Shown: positions 53,201 to 62,379, counted from the stretch's first letter. The stretch: 64,000 nucleotides of DNA from Promicromonospora sukumoe (GCF_014137995.1 NZ_JACGWV010000001.1:2356001-2420000), one strand, 5' to 3'. Numbers and translations: made by a program. The notes: generated from the letters alone by a model not told the origin.

Positions 53201-54916
53201 GACGGCGTCTACCGGGTCGCCGGCGCGCTGACCGGCGGCACCCAGGTCACGCAGCCGTACGTCACCACCGACTACCGCGACCGCCCGCAGGGCGTCGTGG
53301 CCGAGGGGTCCACCGCCGTGCTGGTGCGCGGCGACGGCGTCTCGCTCACCTCGTCCGACTCGGGCGTGACCTGGACGGAGGGCGCCGACACCGAGCAGTC
53401 CTACGTCACCGTCACCACGCTGACCGACGGCACCGTGTACGCGTCGGGCCTGTCGTCCTACAGCACGAGCACCGACCTCGGGCAGACGTGGCAGCGCCAC
53501 CCGCTGCCCGTGCGCGGCCCGCTCGCCACCGACGTCGACCACTGGCCCGGCACCCCCGCCGAGCAGATCGTCATGTCGATGGAGAACGCCGGGATCTACA
53601 CGACCGACGACGGCGAGGAATGGACCAAGGCGGGCGTCTCCGGCACCGACGTCTCCGGCGTGCACGCCGGGGTCGACGCCGACGGCGAGGCCGTGCTGCG
53701 CGCCGTCGACTACGAGGGCCTGCACCAGCGGTCGCTGGCCGAACTCGGCCCCGAGCAGAACTGGGGCTCGATCGGCCACGAGGGCGTCATCGGCCGCCAG
53801 GTCTCCGCGGTGACCCAGTCGCCGCTGGGCGACCACGACGTCTGGGCCATCGGCTCCAACGCGCTGGGCGGCGGCCGCATCCTGACGGCAGGCGCCGGCG
53901 AGTCCGACGCCGACCTCGCCCAGGTGGGCCCGAGGGGCGGCTACAGCCCGACGGCGCTGGCCGTCTCCCCGCACGCCGAGGGCACGGTCGCGGTGGGCTA
54001 CACGTCGCTCGTCGACACCGGGCTCATGGTCTCGACGAACGGCTTCGAGACCTGGACCAGCTACGCCCACCAGGTGCTGGTGCAGCAGATCGTGGTCGAC
54101 CCGGCCAAGAAGAACCGGCTGTGGCTGGCCACGACGTCCGGCCTGTACCGCTCCGACGACCTCGGCAAGACGCTCACCCGGCTGACCCGGGACGAGGTCC
54201 GGTCCGTGTGGGTCGACCCCGCCGACACCGGCCACGTCGTGATCGGCGAGGCACCCGGCATCCGCGTCAGCACGGACGGCGGCAAGACCTTCGCCGACGC
54301 CGAGGTGCCGAACACGTCCGCCTCGGTGGGCACGTTCGTCGCCGTCGAGGTGCCGGACGGCCCGGCCGCGGGCACCGAGCTCCTGGTCGCGGGTGCCGCC
54401 CGCTGGCGCCCGTACGGCCTCGCGGCCAACGGCGCCGGGGTGTTCGTCTCGGCCGACGGCGGCGCCACGTGGGCGTCGGCGTCGAACGACCTGACCGCGA
54501 TGTCGGTGCGCTCCCTGACCGTGAGCCCCGACGGCGCCTGGGTCTACGCCGGGGCCGACGAGGGTGGTGTGCACCGCACGGCGGTGAGCGACCTCGTGCC
54601 CGACGACCTGCTGCCCGCGGCGACCAGCACGCAGATCAAGGCCCCGTCCTCGGTCCGCCCGCTGGAGCCGTTCCTGGTGAAGGTCACCGTGTCCGCCGAC
54701 GACGAGAAGCCGTCGGGACGGGTCACCGTCACCGTGGGCCGCGAGGGCGACCGGCACTCGTACGAGCGCACCGTGAAGCTGCGGGGCGGGAAGGCCGACG
54801 TGCTGGTGCCGCCGCTCCTGCGGGCCGGCGACTACACGATCACGGCGGAGTACGAGGGGACCGAGGACCTGGGGGCCTCGGAGGCGACCGCGGAGCTGGA
54901 GGTGAAGCGGCGCTGA
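50237..54916 (+). CDS. Very large secreted subtilase with PA and BNR-like repeats
   Basis: 1559 residues. Signal peptide about 1-33; inhibitor I9-type propeptide 40-145; S8 domain with Asp 186 (IIDTGID), His 225 (HGTHVAG) and Ser 558 (GTSMAAPHVAG), a PA-type insertion about 380-480 (DVRGAIVVIQSLTVGS). After a Fn3-like region (about 620-780) comes a propeller-like region of BNR/sortilin-type repeats (about 830-1460), seen as recurring S-x-D-x-G-x-T-W (TSDSGVTWTEG, STDGGKTF, SADGGATWAS). An Ig-like domain ends the protein. Likely a secreted protease with its own substrate-binding propeller. Confidence 0.92.
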   Translation: MQPLPSGRRRGLLLGSTLVSASLVLSPGVAVAAPAAPDADPVRVIIELDSPTAADVVGEEAVAAARTGSGSARARSAFAADYRAAVDEVEEAQQGVTAWAEQRDVELEKPESVTGLLSAVVATVDPADLAELRSAPGVARVTESAAVRILGDEANIPATGAPQVWERDDADGAPVTGDGRTVAIIDTGIDYTLADLGGGFGPGHRVADGYDFVNDDADPMDDHMHGTHVAGIVGAGGDNLTGMAPDVTLTAWKAMDANGGGTTEDLLLALEAATDPLGDYPADVVNMSLGTPGDGTDPLGRASTAAVRQGVVVVAAAGNAGPYDQTVSSPAAAEGVIAVGAQVTGVSDPTLTLAGAKRGDAARPLDVTRFPMSANPPAKGITARLVDVGDGFEEEDYEQAGDVRGAIVVIQSLTVGSLGEVLGPHLLQAQLAEEHGAVGALLYSPSPTDPAGEGGAGPQGSASILAGGGFDLRRESLVMMNISSAQYQTFKAEVAAGTARGTIGSVDQTDTITDFSSRGPSDAMTLKPEIVAPGFEIMSDIPAMFEVDGDQYRMSGTSMAAPHVAGAAALLAQARPEQNAEQLRASLIGSAQPLDSDDAEVSPSAQGAGKLDVAAAVDQQVTAAPDALSLGLADMGSKPARTSTVVLRNAGTKAVTVKLAAKPAATSTGEAELSARQVKIPAGRSASIDLTVTPDTHAPDAGDTETSGVVVGTVSDGTTVRIPYAAYVRPLQVQSSPSLATGSTDVFVYAPMTPETTPTATATAPSGEKYTAALSPVSSSPGWFRGTVPLDEPGTYAIDARATVTGRTLTGTGGVQSEGTDQPGAWEQVGLTGAARELATSPTAPGTGLAMAGSGVHPFVTSDYGQTWQRVRSMPVADGWGIPVADTTTPGGFYVALNGAAGKVTLDPSYSGRIVHTPDAGATWTVLPFPDVAISELVAHGDTLAAISDDGLYLSRDGGQRWRRVAPEWSGNVSGAAFAGDDLLIATYDGVYRVAGALTGGTQVTQPYVTTDYRDRPQGVVAEGSTAVLVRGDGVSLTSSDSGVTWTEGADTEQSYVTVTTLTDGTVYASGLSSYSTSTDLGQTWQRHPLPVRGPLATDVDHWPGTPAEQIVMSMENAGIYTTDDGEEWTKAGVSGTDVSGVHAGVDADGEAVLRAVDYEGLHQRSLAELGPEQNWGSIGHEGVIGRQVSAVTQSPLGDHDVWAIGSNALGGGRILTAGAGESDADLAQVGPRGGYSPTALAVSPHAEGTVAVGYTSLVDTGLMVSTNGFETWTSYAHQVLVQQIVVDPAKKNRLWLATTSGLYRSDDLGKTLTRLTRDEVRSVWVDPADTGHVVIGEAPGIRVSTDGGKTFADAEVPNTSASVGTFVAVEVPDGPAAGTELLVAGAARWRPYGLAANGAGVFVSADGGATWASASNDLTAMSVRSLTVSPDGAWVYAGADEGGVHRTAVSDLVPDDLLPAATSTQIKAPSSVRPLEPFLVKVTVSADDEKPSGRVTVTVGREGDRHSYERTVKLRGGKADVLVPPLLRAGDYTITAEYEGTEDLGASEATAELEVKRR

Positions 54917-54959
54917 GCTGACGGTCACGCGGGCGTAGCCCGCAAGGTGTGATCGGTAG

Positions 54960-55007
54960 AAGGTCAGGTGGTCGGTACCCCGGGGTGCCGACCACCTGAC
55001 CTTTTGC
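54960..55007 (+). terminator. Near-perfect 44-bp palindrome with T-run
   Basis: AAGGTCAGGTGGTCGG (54960-54975) is matched exactly at 54988-55003, and the centre TACCCCGGGGTG is itself self-complementary with one U-G pair. It is followed by TTTT (counting from 55001), one of the few classic U-tract terminators in the window, downstream of the subtilase. Confidence 0.85.
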
Positions 55008-55070
55008 CGACCACCCGTGCGGACCGCTGCTCGCCGCGCCTCCGCCGGGGCCCGGTGGCAGGGTGAGCGC

Positions 55071-56369
55071 ATGACGACTCCCCCGGTGGTGCGCGGCACG
55101 GTTCCCGACGCCGACGTGGTGCTCGCCCCGCTGCCGGACCTGCTGCCCGGTCTGCGCGAGACGTACGAGGACCTGCACCGGCACCCCGAGCTGTCGTACC
55201 AGGAGACCCGCACGGCGGCGCTGGTCGCGGAGCGGCTCGCGGCGGCCGGGTACGTGGTGCACTCCGGCGTCGGCGGGACGGGGGTGGCGGGGGTGCTGGG
55301 CAACGGCGTCGGCCCGTGCGTGCTGCTGCGCGCCGACATGGACGCGCTGCCCGTCACCGAGGACACCGGGCTGCCGTACGCCAGCACCGTGCGGACCACG
55401 ACGGCGGACGGCATCGAGTCAGGGGTCATGCACGCGTGCGGGCACGACGTGCACGTCACGGCCCTGCTCGGCGCCGCCGACGTGCTGGCGCGGGGCCGGT
55501 CCGCGTGGTCGGGCACGCTGGTGGTCGTCTTCCAGCCCGCGGAGGAGCTCGGCACCGGGGCGCAGGCCATGGTCGACGACGGCCTGTACGACCTGGTCCC
55601 CCGCCCCGACATCGTGCTCGGGCAGCATGTCGCTCCCGTGGCGGCGGGCCTGCTGGGGCTGCACGCCGGCCCGGCGTTCGCGGGCGCCGACGTGCTGGAC
55701 ATCCGGCTGGTCGGGCGCGGCGGGCACGGGTCGCGCCCGGAGGCGACCGTGGACCCCGTGGTGATGGCGGCCTCCACGGTGCTGAAGCTGCAGACGATCG
55801 TGTCGCGGGAGGTCGCGGCCGGTGACGCCGCGGTCGTCACGGTGGGCCGGCTCCAGGCGGGCACCAAGGACAACATCATCCCGGACGAGGCGAGCCTCGG
55901 CGTGAACGTCCGCTCCTTCGGCGAGGCCGTACGGTCCCGGGTCCTCGGCGCGATCGAGCGGATCGTGCACGCGGAGGCCGCCGCCGCGGGCGCGCCGGAG
56001 CCGCCGCGGATCACGCCCGGCGAGTCGTTCCCGCCCCTGGTCAACGACCCGGCGGAGACCGAGCGCACCCGTGCCGCCCTGGCCGCCCGATTCGGTGCCG
56101 AGCGGGTCATCGACCCGGGCGCCGTCTCCGGCAGCGAGGACGTCAGCGTGCTCGCGACGGCCGCAGGCGTGCCGCTCGTCTACTGGCTGCTCGGCGGCTG
56201 GGACCCGGCAGCGTTCTTCGCGGCGGAACAGGCCGGCACCACCGACCGGGACATCCCCTCCAACCACTCCCCCCGGTTCGCCCCGGTGCCGCACCCGACC
56301 CTGGAGACGGGCGTGACGGCGCTCGTCGTCGCGACGCTGGACCGCCTGGAGGCGCCGGACGGGGCGTGA
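55071..56369 (+). CDS. M20-family amidohydrolase/peptidase
   Basis: 432 residues of the M20D type (hippurate hydrolase/N-acyl amino acid hydrolase). Metal-binding motifs: RADMDALP, ACGHDVHVTALLGAA, FQPAEELGTGA (catalytic Glu) and the late His in IPSNHSPRFAP. The dimerisation domain lies between about 190 and 305 (GRGGHGSRPEATVDPV). It should release amino acids from N-acyl or amide-linked substrates in the cytoplasm. The position after the secreted subtilase may be incidental. Confidence 0.9.
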   Translation: MTTPPVVRGTVPDADVVLAPLPDLLPGLRETYEDLHRHPELSYQETRTAALVAERLAAAGYVVHSGVGGTGVAGVLGNGVGPCVLLRADMDALPVTEDTGLPYASTVRTTTADGIESGVMHACGHDVHVTALLGAADVLARGRSAWSGTLVVVFQPAEELGTGAQAMVDDGLYDLVPRPDIVLGQHVAPVAAGLLGLHAGPAFAGADVLDIRLVGRGGHGSRPEATVDPVVMAASTVLKLQTIVSREVAAGDAAVVTVGRLQAGTKDNIIPDEASLGVNVRSFGEAVRSRVLGAIERIVHAEAAAAGAPEPPRITPGESFPPLVNDPAETERTRAALAARFGAERVIDPGAVSGSEDVSVLATAAGVPLVYWLLGGWDPAAFFAAEQAGTTDRDIPSNHSPRFAPVPHPTLETGVTALVVATLDRLEAPDGA

Positions 56370-56543
56370 GCCGGTGATCGGCGCGCCGGGCGCGGGGAGA
56401 ACCCACGCACCGGGGATGCGTTGCCGTCAGTAGACAACGTCTACCCAGCGCAACACACCTCCCCGAGCAACAGTCACCCCCGACCCGATCGCGGCCTGCC
56501 CGGGTGGCTTCTCAAGGCTGACCCGGCGTGGTTGGCTTCGGCC

Positions 56544-57017
56544 GTGGAGATCATCGTGACCAGCATCGTCGCCGTCGTCGGAACCCTGCTCGGCTCGCTC
56601 GCGACCCACTATTTCCAACGCCGCAACCGCGCCGATGCGGAGCGCTTCGAACGCGGCGAGCGCCTGCGGCAGGAACGCGTCAGCGCGTACACGACGTTCG
56701 GCGGCGTCCTCGTGAACCTGCGCCGCGCCCACATGGACCGGTGGTTCGCGATCCACGACGAGCGCAAGAGCGTCGACCCCGAGGCGCTCCGCTACGAGAC
56801 CTACCGCCTCTACACCGACGCACAGGAGGCCCTGTTCCGCGTCCAGCTCGTCACCGAGTCCAAGGAGCTGATCGACCTGGGCAAGCAGGCGGTCGACGGC
56901 GTGGACCAGATGAAGCCGAACCTCTCCCCGGAGGAGTTCGCGGCCGCCCGCGACACGTCCCGCCAGGGCGTCTTCCGCTTCATGGAGGCGGCCCGCCAGC
57001 ACGTCGACCTGGCATAG
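56544..57017 (+). CDS. Single-pass membrane protein of unknown function
   Basis: About 157 residues from GTG 56544. One N-terminal membrane segment (EIIVTSIVAVVGTLLGSLATHYF) is followed by a charged, mostly helical cytoplasmic domain (RRNRADAERFERGERLRQERVSAY). I recognise no family beyond membrane-anchored hypothetical proteins. The frame is open back to 56421 (TTG), which would add 41 unlike residues. A palindrome GTAGAC-AAC-GTCTAC lies upstream at 56430-56444 and may be an operator. Confidence 0.6.
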   Translation: MEIIVTSIVAVVGTLLGSLATHYFQRRNRADAERFERGERLRQERVSAYTTFGGVLVNLRRAHMDRWFAIHDERKSVDPEALRYETYRLYTDAQEALFRVQLVTESKELIDLGKQAVDGVDQMKPNLSPEEFAAARDTSRQGVFRFMEAARQHVDLA

Positions 57018-57093
57018 CGCGAGCCGCGCCGACCCTGCGTCCTCCCAGCGCGGCAGTCCCGCTCGGGGCGCGGGCTGACGCATGCTGGTCCGT

Positions 57094-57939
57094 ATGGACA
57101 ACCCCGCCCCCAGGACCATCGTGATCACCGGCGCCAGCGACGGGATCGGCGCGGCGGCGGCCCGCGCTCTCGCCGACGCCGGCCACCGCGTCGTCGTCGT
57201 CGGACGCTCGCCGGAAAAGACCGCGCGGGTCGCCGGCGAGGTGGGCGCCGACCACTTCGTGGCCGACTTCGCGCGGCTCGCCGACGCCCGCCGGCTGGCC
57301 AGGCAGCTCGACGAGGCCTACCCGCGGATCGACGTCCTGGCGAACAACGCGGGCGGCATCCTGGGCGTCCGGACGAAGACCGAGGACGGTTTCGAGCCCA
57401 CGCTTCAGGTCAACCATCTGGCGCCGTTCCTGCTCACCAGCCTGCTGCTGGACAAACTCCTGGCGAGCCGGGCCACCGTGATCCAGACCTCCAGCGCGGG
57501 CGCGCGCCTGTTCGGGCACCTCGACCTGGACGACCTCGACCACGACCACGACTTCACGCCCCACCTCGCCTACGGCACGGCGAAGCTGGAGAACATCCTG
57601 TTCACCACCGAGCTGCACCGCCGGTTCCACGACCAGGGGCTGTCCGCCGTGTCCTTCCACCCGGGCGGCGTCGCCACGAACTTCGCCGCCGAGAGCACCA
57701 GCTTCATGCGGCCCGTGTACCGGAGCCGCATCGGCAAGCTCGTGCTGGCGACCCCCGAGCGGGGCGCCCGGCAGCTCGTACGGTTCGCGCAGACGCCCGC
57801 CGGGGAGGACTGGGAGTCCGGCGCGTACTACGAGCGCGGCCGCGTGGCCCGCCGCGTGCACCCGCAGGCGCGCGACGCCGATCTGGCCCGACGGCTCTGG
57901 GACCGCTCGGCGGAGCTGGTGGGCGTCCCGGCCCGCTGA
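57094..57939 (+). CDS. Short-chain dehydrogenase/reductase
   Basis: 281 residues. TGASDGIG at about 13-20, LANNAGG, SSAGAR and YGTAKLEN (Tyr-x3-Lys) place it in the retinol-dehydrogenase-like/WW-domain-oxidoreductase-like SDR group. ATG 57094 is preferred to 57082. Substrate unknown. It is convergent with the ACT-domain gene. Confidence 0.85.
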   Translation: MDNPAPRTIVITGASDGIGAAAARALADAGHRVVVVGRSPEKTARVAGEVGADHFVADFARLADARRLARQLDEAYPRIDVLANNAGGILGVRTKTEDGFEPTLQVNHLAPFLLTSLLLDKLLASRATVIQTSSAGARLFGHLDLDDLDHDHDFTPHLAYGTAKLENILFTTELHRRFHDQGLSAVSFHPGGVATNFAAESTSFMRPVYRSRIGKLVLATPERGARQLVRFAQTPAGEDWESGAYYERGRVARRVHPQARDADLARRLWDRSAELVGVPAR

Positions 57940-58005
57940 GCCGGACTTGCCGACTTGCCAGGGTCGGCCGGACCGGCCGGTCGGCATCCTCACCGGCCGG
58001 TCGAC

Positions 58006-58077
58006 CTCTCCTTGGAGACCTAAGTTTCTCCGCTTTGGGGCGGCCGAAAGCGAAGAAACTTAGGTCTCAAAGGAGAG
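58006..58077. terminator. 31-bp-arm hairpin, GAGACCTAAGTTTCT family
   Basis: Arms at 58006-58036 and 58047-58077 with two mismatches and a 10-base loop. It overlaps the end of the ACT gene: the 3' arm encodes its last residues (LSFET) and the TAA at 58060-58062. The twin is at 59772-59853. Confidence 0.85.
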
Positions 58078-58509
58078 TTGCTCCCCCAGCCCGGGTGCGG
58101 GCGGCCGACGTCGGCTCCATGCCGCGACGACCTTCCGGCACTCCGCGAGGTCCTCGTCCGCGACCAGGAGCACCAGGTTGCCGACGTGGTCGGAGTACTG
58201 GACCAGCACGTTGACCCCGGCGTCGCCCAGGCGGCGCGCGAGCGTGCCGAGCTGGCCGGGCACCTCCTGGTCCAGGCGCGCCAGGACGACGTCGTGCACC
58301 ACCGCCGGCCCGATCCCGGCCGCGGTGACGGCCGCCAGCGCGCGGGCGCCGTCGTGCACGAGGTAGTGCGCCACGGCGCGACCCCCGACCGTGACGACCC
58401 CGCCGCCCTCCAGGCTCACGCCGGCCTCCCCGAGGGCCTGACCCAGGCCGGCGAGCTCGCCGGGCCGGTCGGGCAGGTGGACCTCCAGGTCCTGCGGGTG
58501 GGTGCTCAT
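58060..58509 (-). CDS. ACT-domain protein
   Basis: 149 residues with two ACT-like units: LEVHLPDRPGELAGLGQALGEAGVSLEGG and PGQLGTLARRLGDAGVNVLVQYSDHVGNLVLLV. ACT domains bind amino acids and regulate metabolism; no catalytic domain is attached. The ATG overlaps the OsmC stop by four bases, so the two are co-translated. Confidence 0.75.
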   Translation of the reverse strand: MSTHPQDLEVHLPDRPGELAGLGQALGEAGVSLEGGGVVTVGGRAVAHYLVHDGARALAAVTAAGIGPAVVHDVVLARLDQEVPGQLGTLARRLGDAGVNVLVQYSDHVGNLVLLVADEDLAECRKVVAAWSRRRPPAPGLGEQLSFET

Positions 58510-59024
58510 CCGGCCGTCACCGTTCCGACCGTCACCGTCGTACTGACCTCGACGGGGACCGCCAGCGTGCTCGCCACGTAGCAGGCGCGGTGGGCCTGCT
58601 CCGCGAGCTCGTGCACCAGTGCCTCGTCGGTCCCTGCGGCCACCCGGACGGTGACGGCCAGGCGGATCGTCCCGAGACGCGCGGGCGTCGCGGTCAGGTC
58701 GAGGTGGCTGGTGGCGTCGTCGTCGTAGGCGAGCACGTCCACCCCGGCGCGTGCGGCGGCCCCGAGGAAGGACAGGAGCTGGCACGACGACGCCGCCATC
58801 ACGACCAGCTGCTCCGGGTTGAGCCGGTCGGGATCACCGCGAAACGCGGAGTCGGCGCTGAGCTGCACCACGGGGGTGGCGGGCGCGGCCGTCGCGACGT
58901 GGTCACGCGAGTAGGAGCGGATGCCGCCGCCGGTCGAGCCCGTCCAGTGCAGACGCGCGGCGTAGGGATGGGTGTGCGGGGCGGGCGACGGCGCACTCGG
59001 TGGCTGGCTCGTTGGCTGGCTCAT
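58506..59024 (-). CDS. OsmC/Ohr-family peroxide-reductase-like protein
   Basis: 172 residues from ATG 59024. OsmC-fold features: ARLHWTGSTGGGIRSYSRDH, LNPEQLVVMAASSCQLLSFLGAAARAG (with the first Cys in SSC) and EQAHRACYVASTLAVPVEV (the second Cys). Both cysteines of the family are therefore present, consistent with thiol-dependent reduction of organic hydroperoxides. First gene of an operon with the ACT protein; divergent from an ArsR-type regulator. Confidence 0.88.
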   Translation of the reverse strand: MSQPTSQPPSAPSPAPHTHPYAARLHWTGSTGGGIRSYSRDHVATAAPATPVVQLSADSAFRGDPDRLNPEQLVVMAASSCQLLSFLGAAARAGVDVLAYDDDATSHLDLTATPARLGTIRLAVTVRVAAGTDEALVHELAEQAHRACYVASTLAVPVEVSTTVTVGTVTAG

Positions 59025-59029
59025 GCCGG

Positions 59030-59083
59030 GACGGTAGGCCGGCGACGCTTCGGTGGACGCCGAAATGTCCCCGCCGTACCGTC
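59030..59083. promoter_or_regulatory. 54-bp imperfect dyad between the OsmC operon and its regulator
   Basis: GACGGTA (59030-59036)/TACCGTC (59077-59083) and TTCGG (59049-59053)/CCGAA (59060-59064) share one exact centre at 59056.5, and seven of the twelve pairs between them also match. The dyad fills the 64-base gap between the divergent starts. Confidence 0.7.
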
Positions 59084-59088
59084 GGGCG

Positions 59089-59787
59089 ATGACCCGGGAC
59101 CGAGACTTCACCGCCGTGGGCCGGGCGCTGTCCACCCCGGCGCGCTCGGTGTTCCTGAACCTGCTGCTGGACGGCACCAGCCGACCGGCGGGCGAGCTCG
59201 CGACCGCGGCCGGCGTCAGCGCTTCGACCGCCTCGGAGCACCTGTCGGTCCTGGCCGACGCCGGGCTCGTGACGTGCCGCAGCCAGGGCCGACGCCGGTA
59301 CTACGCGCTCGCCGGCCCGGAGGTCGCGACAGCGCTGGAGGCCCTGGGCACGCTGGCCGACGCCGCGCCCGTCTCCGGGTACCGCCGCAGCCGCCGGGCC
59401 GAGTACCTGGCCGCGGCGCGGTTCTGCTACGACCACCTCGCCGGACGCCTCGGGACCGGGCTGACGGACGCCTGGGTGCGGTCCGGGTGGCTCGCCGGCC
59501 GCGACGAGCTGACCCTGACGGACGCGGGCGCCGCCGGCCTCGGCGAGTTCGGCGTGGACGTCGACGGCGCGGTCGCCGCCCGGCGGCCGACGACGCGGTC
59601 GTGCCTCGACTGGACCGAACGGCGTCCGCACCTGGCCGGCGCGCTGGGCGCCGCCGTCGGCGCACGGTTCCTCGACGCCGGCTGGGTGGTGCGGCACCGG
59701 TCCGGCCGCGGGCTGGACGTCACCGAGACGGGGCGGGCGCTGGTGCGGGAGTCGTGGGGTCTACACGTGACCGCACCTCCCCTTTGA
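59089..59787 (+). CDS. ArsR-type winged-helix regulator
   Basis: 232 residues. HTH at about 15-75 (FLNLLLDGTSRPAGELATAAGVSASTASEHLSVLADAGLV), typical of ArsR/SmtB proteins, and a C-terminal domain of ~140 residues found in many actinobacterial relatives. No metal-binding cysteine pair is evident. ATG 59089 is chosen among several starts because it leaves the operator free. Its TGA is in the 5' arm of the following hairpin. Confidence 0.85.
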   Translation: MTRDRDFTAVGRALSTPARSVFLNLLLDGTSRPAGELATAAGVSASTASEHLSVLADAGLVTCRSQGRRRYYALAGPEVATALEALGTLADAAPVSGYRRSRRAEYLAAARFCYDHLAGRLGTGLTDAWVRSGWLAGRDELTLTDAGAAGLGEFGVDVDGAVAARRPTTRSCLDWTERRPHLAGALGAAVGARFLDAGWVVRHRSGRGLDVTETGRALVRESWGLHVTAPPL

Positions 59788-59853
59788 GACCTAAGTTTCT
59801 TCGCTTTCAGCCGCCCCAGAGCGAAGAAACTTAGGTCTCGAAGGAGAGGTGCG
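59772..59853. terminator. 34-bp-arm hairpin, GAGACCTAAGTTTCT family
   Basis: Arms at 59772-59805 and 59820-59853 with two mismatches and a 14-base loop, the longest hairpin in the window. The 5' arm contains the last codons and stop of the ArsR gene (59787); the 3' arm ends 25 bases before the stop of the convergent HxlR gene. Confidence 0.85.
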
Positions 59854-59877
59854 TCCGTGGATTCGGGGCGGGTCGGG

Positions 59878-60273
59878 TCAGAACTCCTGGCCCGCGGCGG
59901 TCGCCTCGAGCAGGTCGGCCAGCGCGCGCAGGCGCTGCGCGACCTGCTCGCCGAGCGGCGTCAGGCCGTACTCGACGCGCGGCGGGATGGTCGTGACGAC
60001 GTCGCGCGTGACCATGCCGTCCCGCTCCAGGGCCTGCAGCGTCTGGGACAGCATCTTCTCGCTGACTCCCTCGACCCGGCGGCGCAGCGCGTTGAACCGG
60101 TAGCTGCCCTCCCCCAGCGCAAGCAGCGCGAGCGAGGCCCACTTGGAGGTGACCACCTCGAAGGCCGCCCGCGAGGTGCAGCCGCGGGCGAAGACATCGG
60201 TCACCAGCTCCTGCGGCGGCCCGGTCGGGGCGTCGCCCGGCAGGTCGGCGGGTTCCAGGTCGGTGAGGCTCAC
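59878..60273 (-). CDS. HxlR-family regulator (YtfH-like)
   Basis: 131 residues from a GTG. Winged helix with FEVVTSKWASLALLALGEG and the diagnostic VEGVSEKMLSQTLQALERDGMV; a single Cys near residue 32 (ARGCTSR) matches the redox-sensing Cys of YtfH/HypR-type proteins. Divergent from a QorB-like gene, as ytfH and qorB are in E. coli. Confidence 0.88.
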   Translation of the reverse strand: MSLTDLEPADLPGDAPTGPPQELVTDVFARGCTSRAAFEVVTSKWASLALLALGEGSYRFNALRRRVEGVSEKMLSQTLQALERDGMVTRDVVTTIPPRVEYGLTPLGEQVAQRLRALADLLEATAAGQEF

Positions 60274-60385
60274 GGCACGAGGATACCGCGCGCACTCGGA
60301 ATGTGGTGTACTTTCGATTCGTTAGTGCTATCCACCGGCAACTGCCCACCGTGCCGGAACCACGCCAAAACCTGGAGAGACCCAC

Positions 60386-61267
<882 letters not shown>

Positions 61268-61327
61268 ACGGCCCGGGAGGTAACGCCAGCCCCTCCCTCA
61301 TCCGCGACACGCGTGTTGAATGGGGGC

Positions 61328-62341
61328 ATGCGAGGAGCAATCATTCATGGAGCAGGGGACGTCCGCTTCGAGGAGCGGGCGGACCCCGTCGTCGTCGAAC
61401 CGACGGACGCCGTCATCCGGACCGTCGCCGCGTGCGTGTGCGGCTCGGACCTGTGGCGCTACCGCGGGGTCTCCCAGGTCAAGCGTCCGACACCGATCGG
61501 CCACGAGTACGTGGGCGTCGTCGAGCAGGTCGGTGCCGCCGTGACCACCGTCAAGCCGGGCGACTTCGTGGTCGGCGGCTTCCTGCACAGCGACAACACG
61601 TGCGCGGTGTGCCGCAAGGGCATGCAGGCCAACTGCCTGCACGGGGGAGGCTACGACGGCTGCCAGGCCGAGAAGATCCGCATCCCGAACGCGGACGGCA
61701 CACTGCTGGCCACCCCGGGCGAGCCCGACGCCGACCTGATCCCGAGCCTGCTGAGCCTGTCCGACGTGATGTGCACCGGCTGGCACGCGGCGGTCTCGGC
61801 GAACGTCGGCCCGGGGTCGAGCGTCGTGGTGGTGGGCGACGGCGCCGTCGGGCTGAGCGGCGTGCTCGCCGCGGCCCAGCTCGGCGCGACCACGATCATC
61901 GCGATGAGCCGGCACGAGTCCCGGCAGAAGGTGGCGACGGAGTTCGGCGCCACCCACATCATCGCCGAGCGCGGCGAGGAGGGGCTGGCCAAGGTGCTGG
62001 AGCTGACCGAGGGCATCGGCGCGGACGCGGTGCTGGAGTGCGTCGGCACCGCCGAGGCCCGGGCGCAGTCGGTCGAGCTGGTCCGGCCGGGCGGCATGAT
62101 CGGGCTGGTCGGGGTGCCGCACGGCGACCTGCCCACCGACACCCTGTTCTGGGGCAACAAGGGCATCCACGGCGGCGTCGCGCCGGTCCGCGCCTACCTG
62201 CCGCACCTGCTGGACCTGGTGTGGAAGCGCGAGATCGACCCGGGCAAGGTCTTCGACCTGACCCTGCCGCTGTCGGAGGTCGCGGAGGCCTACCGTGCTA
62301 TGGACGAGCGGCGCGCGATCAAGGTGCTGCTGCAGAACTGA
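61328..62341 (+). CDS. Zinc-dependent alcohol dehydrogenase-like enzyme
   Basis: 337 residues. Catalytic zinc ligands: Cys in CVCGSDLW and GHEYVGVVE; the structural-zinc loop is partly kept (CAVCRKGMQANC), with three or four cysteines. The Rossmann motif is VVGDGAVG. This group contains formaldehyde and glutathione-independent or sugar-alcohol dehydrogenases; the exact substrate is unknown. ATG 61328 is internal to a longer frame. Confidence 0.88.
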   Translation: MRGAIIHGAGDVRFEERADPVVVEPTDAVIRTVAACVCGSDLWRYRGVSQVKRPTPIGHEYVGVVEQVGAAVTTVKPGDFVVGGFLHSDNTCAVCRKGMQANCLHGGGYDGCQAEKIRIPNADGTLLATPGEPDADLIPSLLSLSDVMCTGWHAAVSANVGPGSSVVVVGDGAVGLSGVLAAAQLGATTIIAMSRHESRQKVATEFGATHIIAERGEEGLAKVLELTEGIGADAVLECVGTAEARAQSVELVRPGGMIGLVGVPHGDLPTDTLFWGNKGIHGGVAPVRAYLPHLLDLVWKREIDPGKVFDLTLPLSEVAEAYRAMDERRAIKVLLQN

Positions 62342-62379
62342 CGGCTGGCCGATGCCGGGCGTCCGCCCGGCGCGAAGCC

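Noticed and set aside
56430..56444. GTAGAC-AAC-GTCTAC palindrome as a separate operator
   Set aside because: It lies near an uncertain start of an unknown gene, with no adjacent regulator; noted only in that gene's entry.
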